Assembly: GCA_023105745.1 (NCBI GenBank)
Contig: JALGQZ010000003.1
Span: 41,927,185 to 41,991,184 of the forward strand
Reading direction: 5' to 3'
Source: Austropuccinia psidii
Lineage: Eukaryota > Basidiomycota > Pucciniomycetes > Pucciniales > Sphaerophragmiaceae
DNA: 64,000 bases
Positions 46,137-59,044 of this stretch are shown here, one piece after another (the first letter of the stretch is position 1; every line of letters starts with the position of its first letter). The notes under the pieces were generated by a model. It worked only from the letters and a program-made list of their open reading frames with translations, was not told the DNA's origin and ran no database searches. Both the position numbers and the translations under genes were made by a program.

Positions 46137-46384
46137 AATTATGGTTAAAAAGGCTTAAAATAGTATTTTTACGTCAAAAAACTTACTATTGGCCAAATTT
46201 TTAGCTTTCTGAAGGGTATTACTTATGTCCAAGTTAATTAATTCAGAAGATATTGGTTCAGGCTGGTTATTTTGAGTCACAATAACAGTGCTATTATGAT
46301 CAGAATTGACAGTACTGGCAGGGATAATGCTGGTTACTGTTGAGGCTGTTTCAATGTTTTCTTGTCTTACCACATTGTCAGACA
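45473..46384 (-). CDS. Unit E ORF1: conserved accessory protein from spliced RNA (predicted)
   Basis: Exons 46384-46187 and 46122-45473 plus a leading A (46463) sum to 849 nt, the same as unit D. The frame is fully open with the LNGWHP motif and the YRIPKIQQDAMENVF block. ORF1 is intact although both overlapping frame-a and Gag-Pol are broken in this copy. An out-of-frame ATG at 46373-46375 just inside exon 1 is a fresh CpG-type change. Confidence 0.65.
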
Positions 46385-46591
46385 CTAAAATTAATGAAAA
46401 AGCCAATTAATTAAGTAAAAAAAGGATATTTCAAAAAAAAGAAATAAAAATTTAAGCCTCACTTATAATATGAAAAAAATTATTTTTTATGGATTTTTTG
46501 AATTATAAGTATTTTTTATATGTTTTTAAATTTTTCAATATAAGAAAAAAGATTTAAAAAGAGTAAAAAAATATGTCACAGGTAAAATATC

Positions 46592-46606
46592 ACGGCTGGG
46601 CCCCCA
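46592..46606 (-). promoter_or_regulatory. Primer-binding site of unit E
   Basis: After the LTR and TT the minus strand reads TGGGGGCCCAGCCGTGA. Confidence 0.62.
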
Positions 46607-46608
46607 AA

Positions 46609-48446
46609 TGTAAGGTGTGGATATGAAACTTTGATTAAAAATCAAGTACTTTTCCTGTCCTCAAAATTTGTATAAGGTAAAAATCAATTAAAAATAGTAT
46701 GAAATATTATTTTTAAGAGAAAACACGCCGATTGTATTGTTTATAACTTTATTAGTATAAAACAATAATATTATAAAAATTTATTGTTTTACCAACAATA
46801 AAAATTTATCCAAAAAATACTCTACAAGAGATATTTTAAGGCTACAAAAGAAATTTCTTCAAGAGCAATTTCAATTGGAATTAATTGAGCAAAGAACTGC
46901 AAGCAATTAATTAAAGAACAAAGTCTTTAAAAAGAATATTAAAGAGAAAACACGCCCAAAAGTGACCAGAGTGAATTTGGAAACAAAGTGACAAAGTTTA
47001 CAGTGATGAAAGATGCTTTAATTCACTTTTGGGGTGGTTCAGGGGTAAAAATGATTATAACAGTTACAAACAATGATTATAATGATTTTTTCACGTGGTT
47101 ATAAGGATTAAAATGATTTAAAAGTGGTGGTTGGAATCTTTGATTGATTGGTTTAACAGTTTTAAACTAATTAATAAAAGGAAAAGATTCTAACCTGAAG
47201 AGAAAAGTGGGGCAAAGAAGACATTCTTTTATAGCCATCAATTCTCTTACTCCAAAAGTAAAATTTACTCTTTTCAGTCGTGAAAAACAGTCTGACAACA
47301 GAAAAGCCAATTATGGCATCATTGAACCCTGGTTTAGACCAAAAAGGGCTGGTTTAAGCCATTTTTAGCCATTTTTAGCCATTTTAGACCCTTAAATCAG
47401 CCATTACTATAGCAATACCAGGCCTAGAGCCTTCAAAACACGTCAGAATGTGTGTCAGAGGCGTAGAAACCAGTTAAAACTGTTTTTATTATGATTGTTG
47501 CATCTTAAGGGTAGTTTTACCCTCTTGGCAACAGCTAAAACTACCCCAGTTGGTATCAAAACCTCATCATCAATTGAGTCCACAGACCCTGTAACTCAAT
47601 TCCAGGCCAAAAGTGATGAACTTTTGCGTGAATTTTGACATCCCACGCCTGTCAGCAAGGATTTTGGGGGTCTAGCTCCCCCTTAGAGCTGGAGTTCCTT
47701 TTCCCCCCCAAATTTAATCTTTCCAATTTATTTTTCCTTTAATTCCTCATCATGTATTATACTTATAATTTACATATGTAATTCAATTCAATTGTACAGT
47801 ACAATACAGTAATAATTGACACCTCATATGTAAATCAAAGTTCACTTATGTAATACACGCGCACATTTTGACATTTCAATTGAATTCAATTGAAAATACT
47901 TCAATTCCTCATAACTTCTAAACTAAACACAACACCTCAATTTTAACACAAAAATTGATGGTTAACACCACATGTGGTGTGAATTCAATTAAAGTTTTGA
48001 GGATTTTCAACTTTTGTATTGAAAATACTAAAAACTTAATTTAAGCTTATTTAGAGTTGAGTTACAAGAATTTCACTCAGAGGTGACCCCACCTGATTTT
48101 TTATGAGGAATCCAATGGTGAAATAAATTTTATATGTTTATTTATTGGATAAAAAGTTATAATAAATTTTATTTAACTTTTTTCCAAATTTATTTATTTT
48201 TTCACAATTTTGTTAAAATTTTATTTTTACTTAAATTTTTCAAGTATAAATGTAATTTTATATTTACAAAATTTAATGTATTTTTATTTTTAAATTATAA
48301 TTAATTTTTTATTTTTTAATATAATTTTATATTTATATTTTGATTTTTACTTTAATAATATAAATAAATTTATTTTATTTCTATTAATATGTTATTTTTT
48401 ATATTTGTGGTCTTTTGGGTATATGAAATTACCTCTAAGGCTCACA
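46609..48446 (-). repeat. LTR L3 (5' LTR of unit E)
   Basis: 1838 bp. TATA box TATAAAAG (minus) at 47226-47233; perfect palindromes at 47874-47895 and 47965-47980. It ends AGGCTCACA and abuts A-type LTR sequence (GCTCTAATTCAGGGC). Confidence 0.92.
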
Positions 48447-49542
48447 GCTCTAATTCAGGGCTATCCAATGGTACTAGCCAAATTGAGCTAGCACCAAAAC
48501 TACAGAAGCTATGGCCAAAATATGGGTAAAGAAAACATTCACCTCTCATCTAACTTCCACAGTTTAATGTGAGATACCCAAAGTGGTATCATTTTGGAAA
48601 GAGCACAATCAGGTCTATCTAATGGTTCCATTTACTTCTCCATATCCTATCTGGAGCAAAGGTTATGGGGCAAACAACTTCCATACATATTTTGGGAAAA
48701 TCATATATATGGATAACAAAAATTGAACATTCCATAACTTTGCCATATTTAATTTTAACCATACCAAATTAGGTACTATTGTGTAGATCTCATCCAGGGA
48801 TACACAATGAGCCAAAATTGAGCTCAATATTATAAAAACTGATAAAGCCATAGCAGTTTTAAGCGTAAGATCCTACAGATTGACCAATACACCTTTACAG
48901 CTATTATTATGAGGTGTCAAATAGACAAAGGAGCTTGTTTATGCTTAAAAACCTCATAGCACATTTAATACTGGGGTCCCATACAGTTTCTGTACAGCAT
49001 TCTACATGTCATACACCTCAGAAGAGGGCTGTGTGGTCCCCAGATGAAACCTTTCACCCTTTATTGGGGAAAGCTTCCCAGGTGTGGCTTCAAAACCACA
49101 TCTTAGCCCAATACAGAGTATACAGGCCTTGTGAAAACCAAAATCCAGCACTCAGAAGTTGAAATTCACCACTTTCTCTACATGGGTGGGCTAGAAGACC
49201 TTTCCACCCCATTTCGAGATAAAAGGAGGCCTTTTCTCTGCCAGAAGAGGAATCCCCATCCTTCTCTTGAATTCCTGCGTAGTACAGCTGTAAAAAATAG
49301 TTGTACTCTTGGAAAACAATTGGTTATACCTTAAATCTTGGTTTATTTTAGCTTTTATTATTTTAACCCAACTGGTAAGACTGCACCCAGGGCTTTCAAT
49401 AGCACTCACCACCACTATTCCACAATGGTAAAGCCCTTATTTTATTATTTAAAACCTTGTTTAATCATGATTATCTGTGTCACAGTCATATTTAAAGCTT
49501 TAAATACTATTATTACTACCTCATCATAGACTCAGCCTGACA
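48447..49542 (+). repeat. Relic A' 5' LTR, lacking its first 290 bp or so
   Basis: Follows the reverse complement of the A LTR from GCTCTAATTCAGGGC to CAGCCTGACA. Immediately downstream the primer site and leader are missing; the sequence enters ORF1 exon 1 directly. Confidence 0.75.
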
Positions 49543-51382
49543 TTCAAGGTGACCCAACCTTGATAACCTATCAAGGTAAAATAAAAGTTATTAACCCAGA
49601 TGTAACTTCTCAAGGAAAATTTCCCAAAGCTTCAGAAAAGGTTTTTTACAAAGTACAGTCAACAGTAAATACCCTAGGAACAAGAGGTTTTTTACTGATA
49701 GTAGACACTAATATCATGTCTCCTGTACACCTCAGAGACCTTGGGGTCTCAAGAAACAAGCCAAAGGAAAGAACAGGACTTTTCAGATTTATAAGATCAA
49801 TTTTTTGATGAAATTGTTAATGGAATGGCACTCAAGGAAATCATTCCCACACTCCCATTCACTTTCCATTTCGACAGACACCTCAAAACAAAGGACTGGA
49901 CAGACATGGATCAAGTACTTCAACTCTACAAGCTCACCAAAGCCCTGTTACAATGGAGCATGAAACACAAGAGATTCAACTGGTCTTCACACTTGGAAGT
50001 ACTTGGAGAAAGCTTCTAGAAAATATGTTTTAGAGAGATATCTTTCAAAGACATTATACAAATCACCAAAAGTTTCAATCCCAACAAGCAGTTCCAACTC
50101 TTAGAAGAGGGTGGCCAAGATAAGGGGCTATAAAGCCACAATCCAGACTATCAAGGAGCAATGGGGCCAGAAAAAAGAATATTCTAACCCCTTAAGGCTC
50201 ACACCGAGTAGACCAATCCAACTCTCCAGTGGCTTCAAATCACTCATAATTGAGAAACTCAGTGGCCAAAAGTCACCATTCTTGACAATTCCTGGGAGTT
50301 TTCAGGAGAAGACAAGGACCAAATTTCAATAACAGGACTTCTCTCAACCAGAGGCAGAAAGAATCAGACCCAATTATTGAGAATCTGTTGGACTTAGTGA
50401 AGGAACTGCACAAAAGCAAGAAACAATTGTAAGTACAGCTGACAGAATCAGTACATCTACAATTTCCAATGATACCTCCACTCATGAGGAACATAGTGTT
50501 GTTACACCTGAGGGTAACATAAACATTAATGAACTGTGGTTGCAAATGTCCCAATTTTCATAACAAACTCAAAAAGAGCTTGGAAGACTCCATGAGAACA
50601 GTTCAAGGTTACAAGAGATAATTACCTTACAAACCAAAACTATTCATACTCTTCAAGAGGACTTTACTAAATTAATTAAGTCCTCAGAAGAAACCAACAA
50701 AAGACTGAATCAAGTCTTAGAGGAGAAATATCACTTCATGAGGGACAGGGAATACCTGCATAAAGACATGAAAAAATTTTGAAATGTCTTCCAAAACATA
50801 AAGCCACAGAGACTGGGCCATCTTCTTGGCAATAATTCACACCTCCAAGAGGAAATCAAACCAGATGACCCAATGAAGAGTAAGCATAGATCCCCATCAC
50901 CATACCAAGATGGAGATAATATGATTTACTCAGCAAATGAAGCAATCAGACAACTTCCAGAAGCCACAAGTTGTTCAAAATGCTCTGGTTTAGGATAATA
51001 TGATCATATGAATCTCATTGATCATATTGATGGACTCTTTATTTATGCACCAAGCATACCAGGATACTTGATAACAGCTAGACTGAAAACATAATTGCAG
51101 AAAATTCTAGGATATGGTACACAAAAATTAAATAAATTTTTCATGGTGGAAGAGTTAAATAATTCAGAAGCAAAGTAATGGTACATAGTTATGGCAAAAG
51201 ACCATGTCATTTCAAATGAAAAGTACTCACTATAAAAAGATGCTTGTGTGTGGTGTCTCAAACAGTCCAAAACACGTAAGGCCATGGATCCTCATATGAG
51301 GAATTATCAAATTCTGAAACAACTTCCAGGAGAGCTAGGACATGAATTGAAATTCACATGCAACAGAGACTGCACTATAGAT
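49543..51382 (+). pseudogene. Relic A' ORF1 and Gag remnants (part before the C-type solo LTR)
   Basis: From 49543 the translation follows exon 1 of A ORF1 (GKIKVINPDVTSQGKFPKAS). The intron 2 acceptor TACACCTCAG|AGACC is preserved. At 49825-50019 comes LPFTFHFDRHLKTKDWTDMD, matching LPFTLQFNRNLKPEDWKDMD. Coiled-coil and Gag core remnants run to TIDDI at 51382, where the solo LTR breaks the frame. Numerous stops are present. Confidence 0.75.
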
Positions 51383-51387
51383 GATAT

Positions 51388-52940
51388 TTTTACAGGGGCT
51401 CTTGGGGAAAACAAGAGTGGCCTGCCACTCAGGAATCAAGAACTCACTTGGAGGGCTCCAAAAGAATAAAGAAATAAAAGAAGAATATATTTCTTTGAGA
51501 GAAAAAGAGAGCAATACAAGATATGCCAAAGATAAGAGGGAATCCAAAGGCCAAAAGGCCAACCAAATTAACCCTCAATTCACTTTCTCCACCTGACAGA
51601 AAGAACAATTGAATTAGTAAATGATATGACCACCAATATCCACTGAAAGGTAAAGAAAAAGGTGCAAATGACTGACTTAAGATTATCATGATTGAATTTA
51701 ATAATGAAAAATAAAATAAAGATGAAAATAAATCCAATATATTAATCAACTGGGGGAAGAGCCTCTAGGGGTGAAAAGGTGTCCAGTATATGTGAAAATC
51801 TGGAAGACTGATCCTGGAAGAAGAGTCACCCAGCTGTATTTACTGAATTGGGTCAATACAGATCTGGCCATCTTGAAATTTGAATTGTGTGTCTTGAATT
51901 CCCACAGTGAAATATGAATTGGCCCAAAGGGTCAATGCCATACAGGTTGCCTGAATACATCCTGTATGAAACAGTTGAATTTTCCAAGGAGTTCTTGATG
52001 CCTTCAAAACTGTATTGATTTTCAAAAACCTCTTGAAATAACCCTTTGAAGAATCCTGGAGTGAAATACCAACACCTGGAAAGCCAGGGGGTTGGGGCTC
52101 TCAAATAACCTTCTGGTTGCCCCCATGAATTGTAAGACTGAGGGGGCTGTAGTCTACCTTTGAAATGGGTGATGCCTTTGAGGACTTGATTTTTATTGGC
52201 ATAATTTGGTCCTGAAAACATCACCATTGAATTTCTGAGGAAAAATGGTCCATAATGGTATATAATACCATATATGCACCACTCCTGGTTCCTGTATACT
52301 TGGGTCCATTGAGTTTGGCAAGGAGTTTCCCTGATCTTGAGGAAAACCCCCTTATTGGAAGTGTCTTGGGGCATCTGGTGTTTTCCAGAGGCTATGGTTA
52401 GAATTCTGGTTCCTTGGGCCAATTCAAGGTTCTTTGGGGTTTTTGGCCATTTTTGGTCTCTTGGATTCTTGGCCAAAAACAGGTGCAGGTGGGCCCACCT
52501 GGCATTGGGGCTTCTGGACTTTCCCCCCTTGACCCTTTTCCTCATTGGAATTGGGCGAAAAGGGGCCTAACTGGTCCTGAAAACCATAGAGACTGTAGGG
52601 GACCTAAATGGCCCAAATCTGCCATTTTGGCCCCAAACCACCTAATCAAAGGGGGTGGTTCAAAGGATCTAGATAGTTTTGAAGGGCCAGAGGCCCCTGG
52701 AAGGAGAAATGACCCCCCAGGCCCAGAATTAAGGTATTGGTGTGGGGTTTGGTGGGATTGAGAATTGGCAAAGGAGGCCAATGGTGCAGGATATGGCCTG
52801 GGGGCCATGAAGAGTTTATATGGCCAAAAGGCCATTTCCTGGCATAAAAATGAGAATATTTCCAAATTGGCCATATATTGTTGGAGGCTTAAATTTCTGT
52901 AAATACCAGTTTAGACGGGTCTTTTTTCAGGGTTGTAACA
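51388..52940 (-). repeat. C-type solo LTR in relic A' Gag
   Basis: 1553 bp with the exact 5-bp duplication GATAT on both sides (51383-51387, 52941-52945). The termini are degraded (TGTTACAACC at the 5' end; CCCTGTAAAA at the 3' end). It shares the GGCC-rich character of the C LTR. Removing it and one GATAT restores the Gag frame TIDDI-SRTLKEVRKK, which matches element A. Confidence 0.88.
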
Positions 52941-52945
52941 GATAT

Positions 52946-53823
52946 TTCCCGTACCTTAAAAGAAGTAAGGAAGAAGATAAATATAGGTAATTATTCCCTA
53001 TACAAAGGCAACAATTTCAGAGATAAAAATCCTTTCATGGTTGAAAACAAATACAAACCCAGAGAAAAAGGGGAAGAAGTGCTTAAGAAAAATAATTCAT
53101 TTCACAATTTTGGGTCCACAGACCACTATGCTAACAACTTTCCAAGGGCAAAAAAGAACATCAATTCCATTTAGCAAGTCCAAGAAGAATATTCCAAAGC
53201 TTACTTTATTTATGATGCCATCAGAAAAAACTCTGATGATTACCAAGACCCAATGGAAAAATTCCTGGTGTTTTAACAAGAGGAAACCCAGTTGGAAATT
53301 CAACACATACAGATAGAAGAAGGATTACCACAAGACCCTGCCAGCAAAAACTTGTGCAAGCATACAAAATATTCACATAACCTCCTAGCTACACCAACTA
53401 GTAGAATGGATTATATTCATGGAACATCCACCAAGATGACTTTTTGTGTTTAAAATGACTAACACCCATTAAGAATTGCTAGTGGTGCACATTTCTAAAA
53501 AAGTCTCCAAAGAGCTTTTGGAAAAGCACTTCCTAAATTGGGAAAACCAACTATTTCAGACTAAGGAAAAGAATTTCAAAGGTGAATCAGGGGATTTGAC
53601 CTCCATCAGTACTATTATCAAAGATATGATAATACCCCATAGGAGAGGTAATATTAGACTCAACTCAGAATTTTTGGTGCCTGAGGATGCCCATATCCAA
53701 GGATTTATTTTGATAACAGACTACCAAAGGATGTATGTGAATGACGTTTACAACTGTAAGAACAGGATTATTACTATAGGCACCAACAAGGAAAGGAAGT
53801 TTTCACTTTATATATACCTGTTT
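52946..53823 (+). pseudogene. Relic A' Gag end, zinc knuckle and protease remnants
   Basis: Translation gives SRTLKEVRKKINIGNYSLY. A damaged knuckle follows (CCHC reduced; FHNFGSTDHYANNFPRAKK has lost Cys residues). Then comes protease sequence at 53476-53800 (LEKHFLNWENQLFQTKEKNF, GFILITDYQRMYVNDVYN) up to the B-type solo LTR. Confidence 0.75.
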
Positions 53824-55827
53824 TGTGAACCTTTGAGATATGACAACATACCCAAAAAGTTCACAAGAAATATTTAAAATAATTATACATTAAAAATAAT
53901 TCCCTTAAAACTACAAAAATGCCATAAATTGGCATAAAACTTGGTTTAACTTAAAAGCCAATGAATAAACATGTGAAATAAATTATATCATTGGATTCCC
54001 CATGGTAAAATACACATAAACCATTTTTATGGCATATCTGTAAAGTCAATATTTAATGAGTTATAAGTAATAATACCTTATAAAAAACATAAATCCTTAA
54101 TTATTTCAAACACCAATGAACCAACATGTGGAATATGTGGTACCATTGTATTCTCCAAACAATTCCACACATAAAACAATTAAGAAGCTAATCTCCAAAG
54201 TCAATACTTAAGAAGTTAAGCTGAATATATGCACTTTTTGGTCAATGCATATATTCAAGGATTTTAGCTAATATCTTTTGAAATATGCATGATAGAGTGA
54301 TGAACCAAAAATAAAGTTATCACATGATTACAGTAGAAATACATAAATGAAATTTATTTTACAAGCTATAAACAAGGTTAAAACCTGTAAGTGATTATTG
54401 ATTAAAATCAATAGAGCTGTTGACCACTTTGTTGTGAAAGTGATCCAAGCTTAAAAATAAGTAGACAGTCAGATTCTACTAGCTCATTTCTGAAGAATGA
54501 CGTAATTTTTATTATAAAATTCAGGGTATAACCCCTGGAAATCATGGTTTGAAGTTTAAAATATTAAATTTCAACAGAAACAATGAGTTACAAGAAAAAT
54601 CATCAAAAATAGAGTTTTGATGATGTAATGAAATTCTCTTGCAAGAATAATAAGGCTATGCCAAGCTATTAGAATTCACTCTCTGAATGGCTTTAGCGTG
54701 TAAAACCTAAACGTTATTAAGGATTAAAGTTTGAGCTTAATTTGATCATTTATGATCACTCACTGTAACTTTAAATTAAGTTTAACAGTCATATGAGTGA
54801 TAAAATTGGTGAATACTGTTAGTTTATGATTAAAGCTAATATAATCTACAAATTTTGGGGTTCTGCCAAGCCTTGACGTCATCAAAACTTAGAGTTATAG
54901 TGATAACTCTAAATAATGGCGTGATAATGAGATAAGATGGTTTGATCATGATGTAATCATCACCAAACCTTGAAATATTGATCAATTCCAGTGTATATGA
55001 TCGGTGCACGTCTACTAGAAGCCTGTTGGACTTTAGGAGGAAGGAATTTAATATAAATAGAGCTCTTTTTACTCTATTTCCCCCTCAGACGCTTATAAAA
55101 CATTAAATCATTAAATAAAAAGGTAATTTCTTTATTCTTTATATATAAGACTTTTATATTATTAAAGACCAAAGATAATCTCATAATAATATTCATCTTT
55201 GACATAATTATTGCTATTATTTAATTGTTTTGCTTAAATTTCTCTTAAAAACCTCAATTCCACATAAAACCAAGAAAATTTGTAATTTCTCTTAAATTCT
55301 ATTGTAACTACAATTTAAATAAGCTTTATTTACATTTCTGGGCGTAAAATTATTCAAAATTATTATATTAAGCATTGAAAGTAGGTTATTTCTCTTATTA
55401 TAGTAATTTTTCTCTATTATTACATTTAATAATTCTATAATTGATATAAATAGTATTTATATTAATTTATAACTTTAATATTGGTGATATTATTGTTTTT
55501 AATTGTTTTTCATTAATAAAAAACAATTTTCTACGCCTTTATTATTTTTTTGTAACAATAATAAAGTGCTTTTAGATACATTAATTATCTTATATCAATA
55601 TATTTATTTTACATATATTATTTTTTATAATATAAATTATATTATTATATTTATTCAATAATATTATTATATTTATTCAATAATATAATTATTTTATGCA
55701 ATAATTATAATAACTCTTTATTATTAGAATTATTTTTATCTTATTTATTTCATTTATAAGGACATTCATAATACAATAAGCAAAATATTAGTAATTTTTA
55801 CTTATTGTTTCATAGTCAAACTTTACA
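53824..55827 (+). repeat. B-type solo LTR in relic A' protease/RT linker
   Basis: 2004 bp from TGTGAACCTTTGAG to CAAACTTTACA, the B LTR in opposite orientation and clearly diverged. It is flanked by TGTTT (53819-53823) and TGTTG (55828-55832), a duplication with one later change. The relic frame resumes as NQDPSEKLLNDYREGKFSS, matching the A linker. Confidence 0.85.
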
Positions 55828-57923
55828 TGTTGTCTAACCAAGATCCCTCAGAAAAATTACTGAATGACTATAGAGAGGGAAAATTCAGCTCTAACCTCAC
55901 TAGTAAAAAAAAACTTAGTTTATCAAAAATTCTGAGGAATGAAAGGCTAGATTTTGCACTAGGGGCAGAAACCTTAGGCAATATTAGAGGCCATTATATA
56001 GAGTTATATTTGGATTCAAATAGACCTTATCAACACATTGTAAGATGACCTTCATACCCAGAAATCCTGGAAACCAGGAAAGAAATTGAAAAACATATCA
56101 ATAAACTCCTATATATGGGTGTCATAAGAAATATCAAACAGAATGAGATTACGTAAGTAACCAAACCTTTCATAATCAGTTGCAATGATGGCAGATATAA
56201 ATTGTGTGTATACTTCAGAGAAGTGAAAAACTACGCTAAGGCTGAGAGGTACCCTATGCCTTGGATAAGTTGGCACAAGCCAAATACATTACCAAGATGT
56301 ATTTTATGAAAGGCTTCCACCAGAATGGAGCTAAACCCAGCTCCATGAAATTTCTCAGAATTATATGCCACATGGGCCTATATGAGTATACCAGAATTCA
56401 CCATCCCATTTCCAAAGGAGTATGGACACAATACTTCAAGAAGTAATATTGGATGGTTGGATGGTAGTATATATAAATAATATCATTATATATTTAGAGA
56501 AATGGGCAGACCATGTGCAATACATAGACAGAGTCTCAAGTAAGTGCACACCCATTTGTCTGAAGATTTCACTCAAAAAGTGTAATTTCAGACAACAAGA
56601 ACTATTGGCTTTGAGACATACAGTCTCAGGACCTAGCATTTCCATAGACCAAAATAGATTAGCAGCAGTACTTCAGAATCCATTACCGAATAAAATTGAT
56701 GAAATTTAATCCTTCTTTGGGTTTTCCAGTTACCACAGAAACCACATAAAAATATTTGCCCACATAACTCACAGCTTATACAATTTATGTTCAAAAGATG
56801 TCATTTCTGAGATTATTAAGGAGAGGAGGGATACATATGAGAGGATCAAACATGAACTTACTAATACACCTTTCCTGATGTTACCTGTATTTGACCTTCC
56901 CTTTAAGTTTTATATAGATGCAGCTTGCACTCAAGGATTAGGGCAGCCTTTTACCAGAGACAAATTGTAGATGGTAAGCCTAGGGAAGGGGTAATCTGCT
57001 ATTTTTCAAGGAAGCTGAAATATTCAGAATGCAGGTATGGAGAAAATCATACAAAATGTTTATTTCTAATCTGTGCTCTAGAAAAAATTCATTCCTATTT
57101 GAAAGGTTCAGTCTTTTAATTATACACAGAATGCACTGAACTTAAGTCTTTGCTCAACATGAAGACTACTAATAGGCACATGTTGAGATGGAAAATATCC
57201 ATTCAATAGTATAGGGGTAATATGGCCATCCTATAGAAAATAAGGAAAGCCAAACTAACTCAGATAGCCTCAGAAGATTTCCATTGGATAATGTCAAGCG
57301 AAATCGAGCTTATGAGCCAGAGATAGCTGCAAAAATCCCCATCCACTTCATGGAAGTAGATAGGAGGAAAAGCTTCAGATTCTCAGATTTGGCACCAGAA
57401 AGTAGCACTCTAGACTTGTAATTCAAGGAGCCAAAGGGAAAGAAAAACCCACGCTGGGAATAAGCTCCTCAGAAATTCATACTAAATTCTTTAATCCAGT
57501 AAACAAATTCTATGCCAAACACAAAAAGTGTGGCATACTGATACTTCTCCTGAAACAAAAATACAGGAGCCCAGAACTGAAATCCCAGTTGGAGGAACCT
57601 TTTTTGAGGGACTATCAGGATAATAGGTTGTTACTTATAGATGTACTCCTATTCCACAGAGAGAAACATACTAGTTCCCTCATAGTGATATATGGAGATC
57701 ACATCACCCTACTACTTCAAGAATGTCATGACTGCCCCTAAATGGGATGCATAAGTGTATACAGGGCCAAAGAGAGGATAACAAGCACAACTTGGTGGCC
57801 TCAGTGGAAACAAGAGTTGAGTGAGTACTTCAACACTTGTGACAGATGCTAGAATGAAGACAGAAAGCATGGGAAGAAGTATGGGATACTCCAACACCCA
57901 TGGTAAATAACTAACATGGATTC
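55828..57923 (+). pseudogene. pol: Relic A' reverse transcriptase, RNase H and integrase finger remnants
   Basis: Segments match element A in order: the linker, RT fragments ([32 protein letters not shown], where YIDD has become YINN), RNase H (FYIDAACTQGL) and a late linker. The integrase finger (EYFNTCDRC*NEDRKHGKKYG) is followed by the start of the core, where the F-type LTR begins. Stops in every segment. Confidence 0.78.
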
Positions 57924-59044
57924 TGTCAGGTTTTTCTATGAAATTCTTGATAATATTAGCAAATATCAAGAGGACTATTACTTTGCTCAGTAGAAAATAT
58001 AATATAATGAAATATTATAGCCACAAATTAATATAATTATTAAAAATCATCATATAAAAAATATTTTAATTATGATTGAATAAATTAATAATGAAAAATC
58101 GTAGATATTATAATGAATCATAATTATTCTATTATTATTATAGTCACTGACAGTTATAATTACTATAATGTATAAAGCTCTTGATGTGACAATTAAACAT
58201 GGAAGATAGTAATATTTAACCACTTATAAATAATATAAATATTATTTATAAAAGAATTATCAAACACACTGTGCAGAGATAAATCTTATAGAAACATGCT
58301 GTATAAAAAAACTAATACTAGATGAAAAATATAGATATTTAGATAAAACATACCTATAATGCTTATTCAATACAATAAGCCAAACAACAACAGTTATTAT
58401 ATTGAAGAATTTTTATAAGTTAAAACCACAGAAAAAATCAATATTTGCAAAGGTAAAACAGCTTTACATGATAAGATATAATATATAGTAGTTTTTAAGA
58501 GGAATTTGTAAATTTTGAAAAGATATTTGAGACAATAATTTTATATAATGAAATGTATTATTGGTGAGTTAAACAATAATCTAAGCTCTATGATTTCAAT
58601 TCTTCAATTTAATATTAATGAAGACTAAAATACTTTTAAAAAAAATTGATAATAAGAATTTATATTTAATAGAACTTTACCTGTTTAAATGCCTAATATG
58701 ATTTGAATAATAATTGGTTATTTGAAAAAACAGTGATTTGAACGCTTGCTTATGCCTGCAAAAGCAGCTCTCATTATTCATAATGGATATAGAAGGCATT
58801 CTCAGGTCAAAACTGAAAACCTATGCTTGAAAATAAGGTTCTTAATTTAAGGTAGCTTAATTTTAGTTCCAATTTAAAGTTACCAGTGCTATTATTAACA
58901 ACAATTAGCTTTAATCCTCTTTTGGATAAATTATTTTAATTTTAAATATAAAATAAGTTTTTTGATATTGAATTCCATCACATGAGCAACTTAAGAATAA
59001 AGCTTCAAGCAGAGATCTCTTGAACTGAATCTTTAATTAATTTT
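57924..59044 (-). repeat. F2: F-type LTR, left fragment
   Basis: Starts TGTCAGGTTTTTCTATG and parallels F1 (27291 onward), for example CAAGAGGACTATTAC, GCTCTTGATGTGACAAT and CTAATACTAGATGAAAAA. Its last 8 bases (TTAATTTT) are the MULE target duplication. Whether F2 is solo or part of a full element cannot be seen, because it leaves the window. Confidence 0.78.

Larger units (their letters stand above)
33091..48446 (-). mobile_element. Three-LTR tandem composite: rearranged unit D and near-complete unit E
   Basis: LTR L1 (33091-34927), interior D (34928-38361), LTR L2 (38362-40189), interior E (40190-46608) and LTR L3 (46609-48446) run head to tail in minus orientation. L2 is both the 3' LTR of E and the 5' LTR of D. 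Bases outside L1 (CCTAA) and L3 (GCTCT) do not match, so the whole is not a simple insertion. L2 and L3 look more alike than either does to L1. Recombination between two related elements sitting in two A-type LTRs would explain both the shared LTR and the mismatched flanks. Confidence 0.88.
48447..57923 (+). mobile_element. Relic A': decayed A-type Ty3/Gypsy element with two solo-LTR insertions
   Basis: Plus-strand order: truncated 5' LTR (48447-49542), ORF1 remnant, Gag remnant, protease, reverse transcriptase, RNase H, integrase finger. Each segment aligns with element A. It is interrupted by a C-type solo LTR (51388-52940) and a B-type solo LTR (53824-55827), and cut off at 57924 by an F-type LTR within the integrase region, as the ITNMDS remnant of the core begins. 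Many stops and indels show it is older than A. Confidence 0.85.

Noticed and set aside
33091..48446. Repeated 1.8-kb units at regular spacing as a possible repeat array or CRISPR-like structure
   Set aside because: The three units are LTRs of a tandem retrotransposon composite with primer sites and polypurine tracts at their borders.
51853..52545. 230-codon minus-strand ORF
   Set aside because: Inside the C-type solo LTR; the C LTR fragments at 1245-1912 and 22289-23224 do not preserve the frame.
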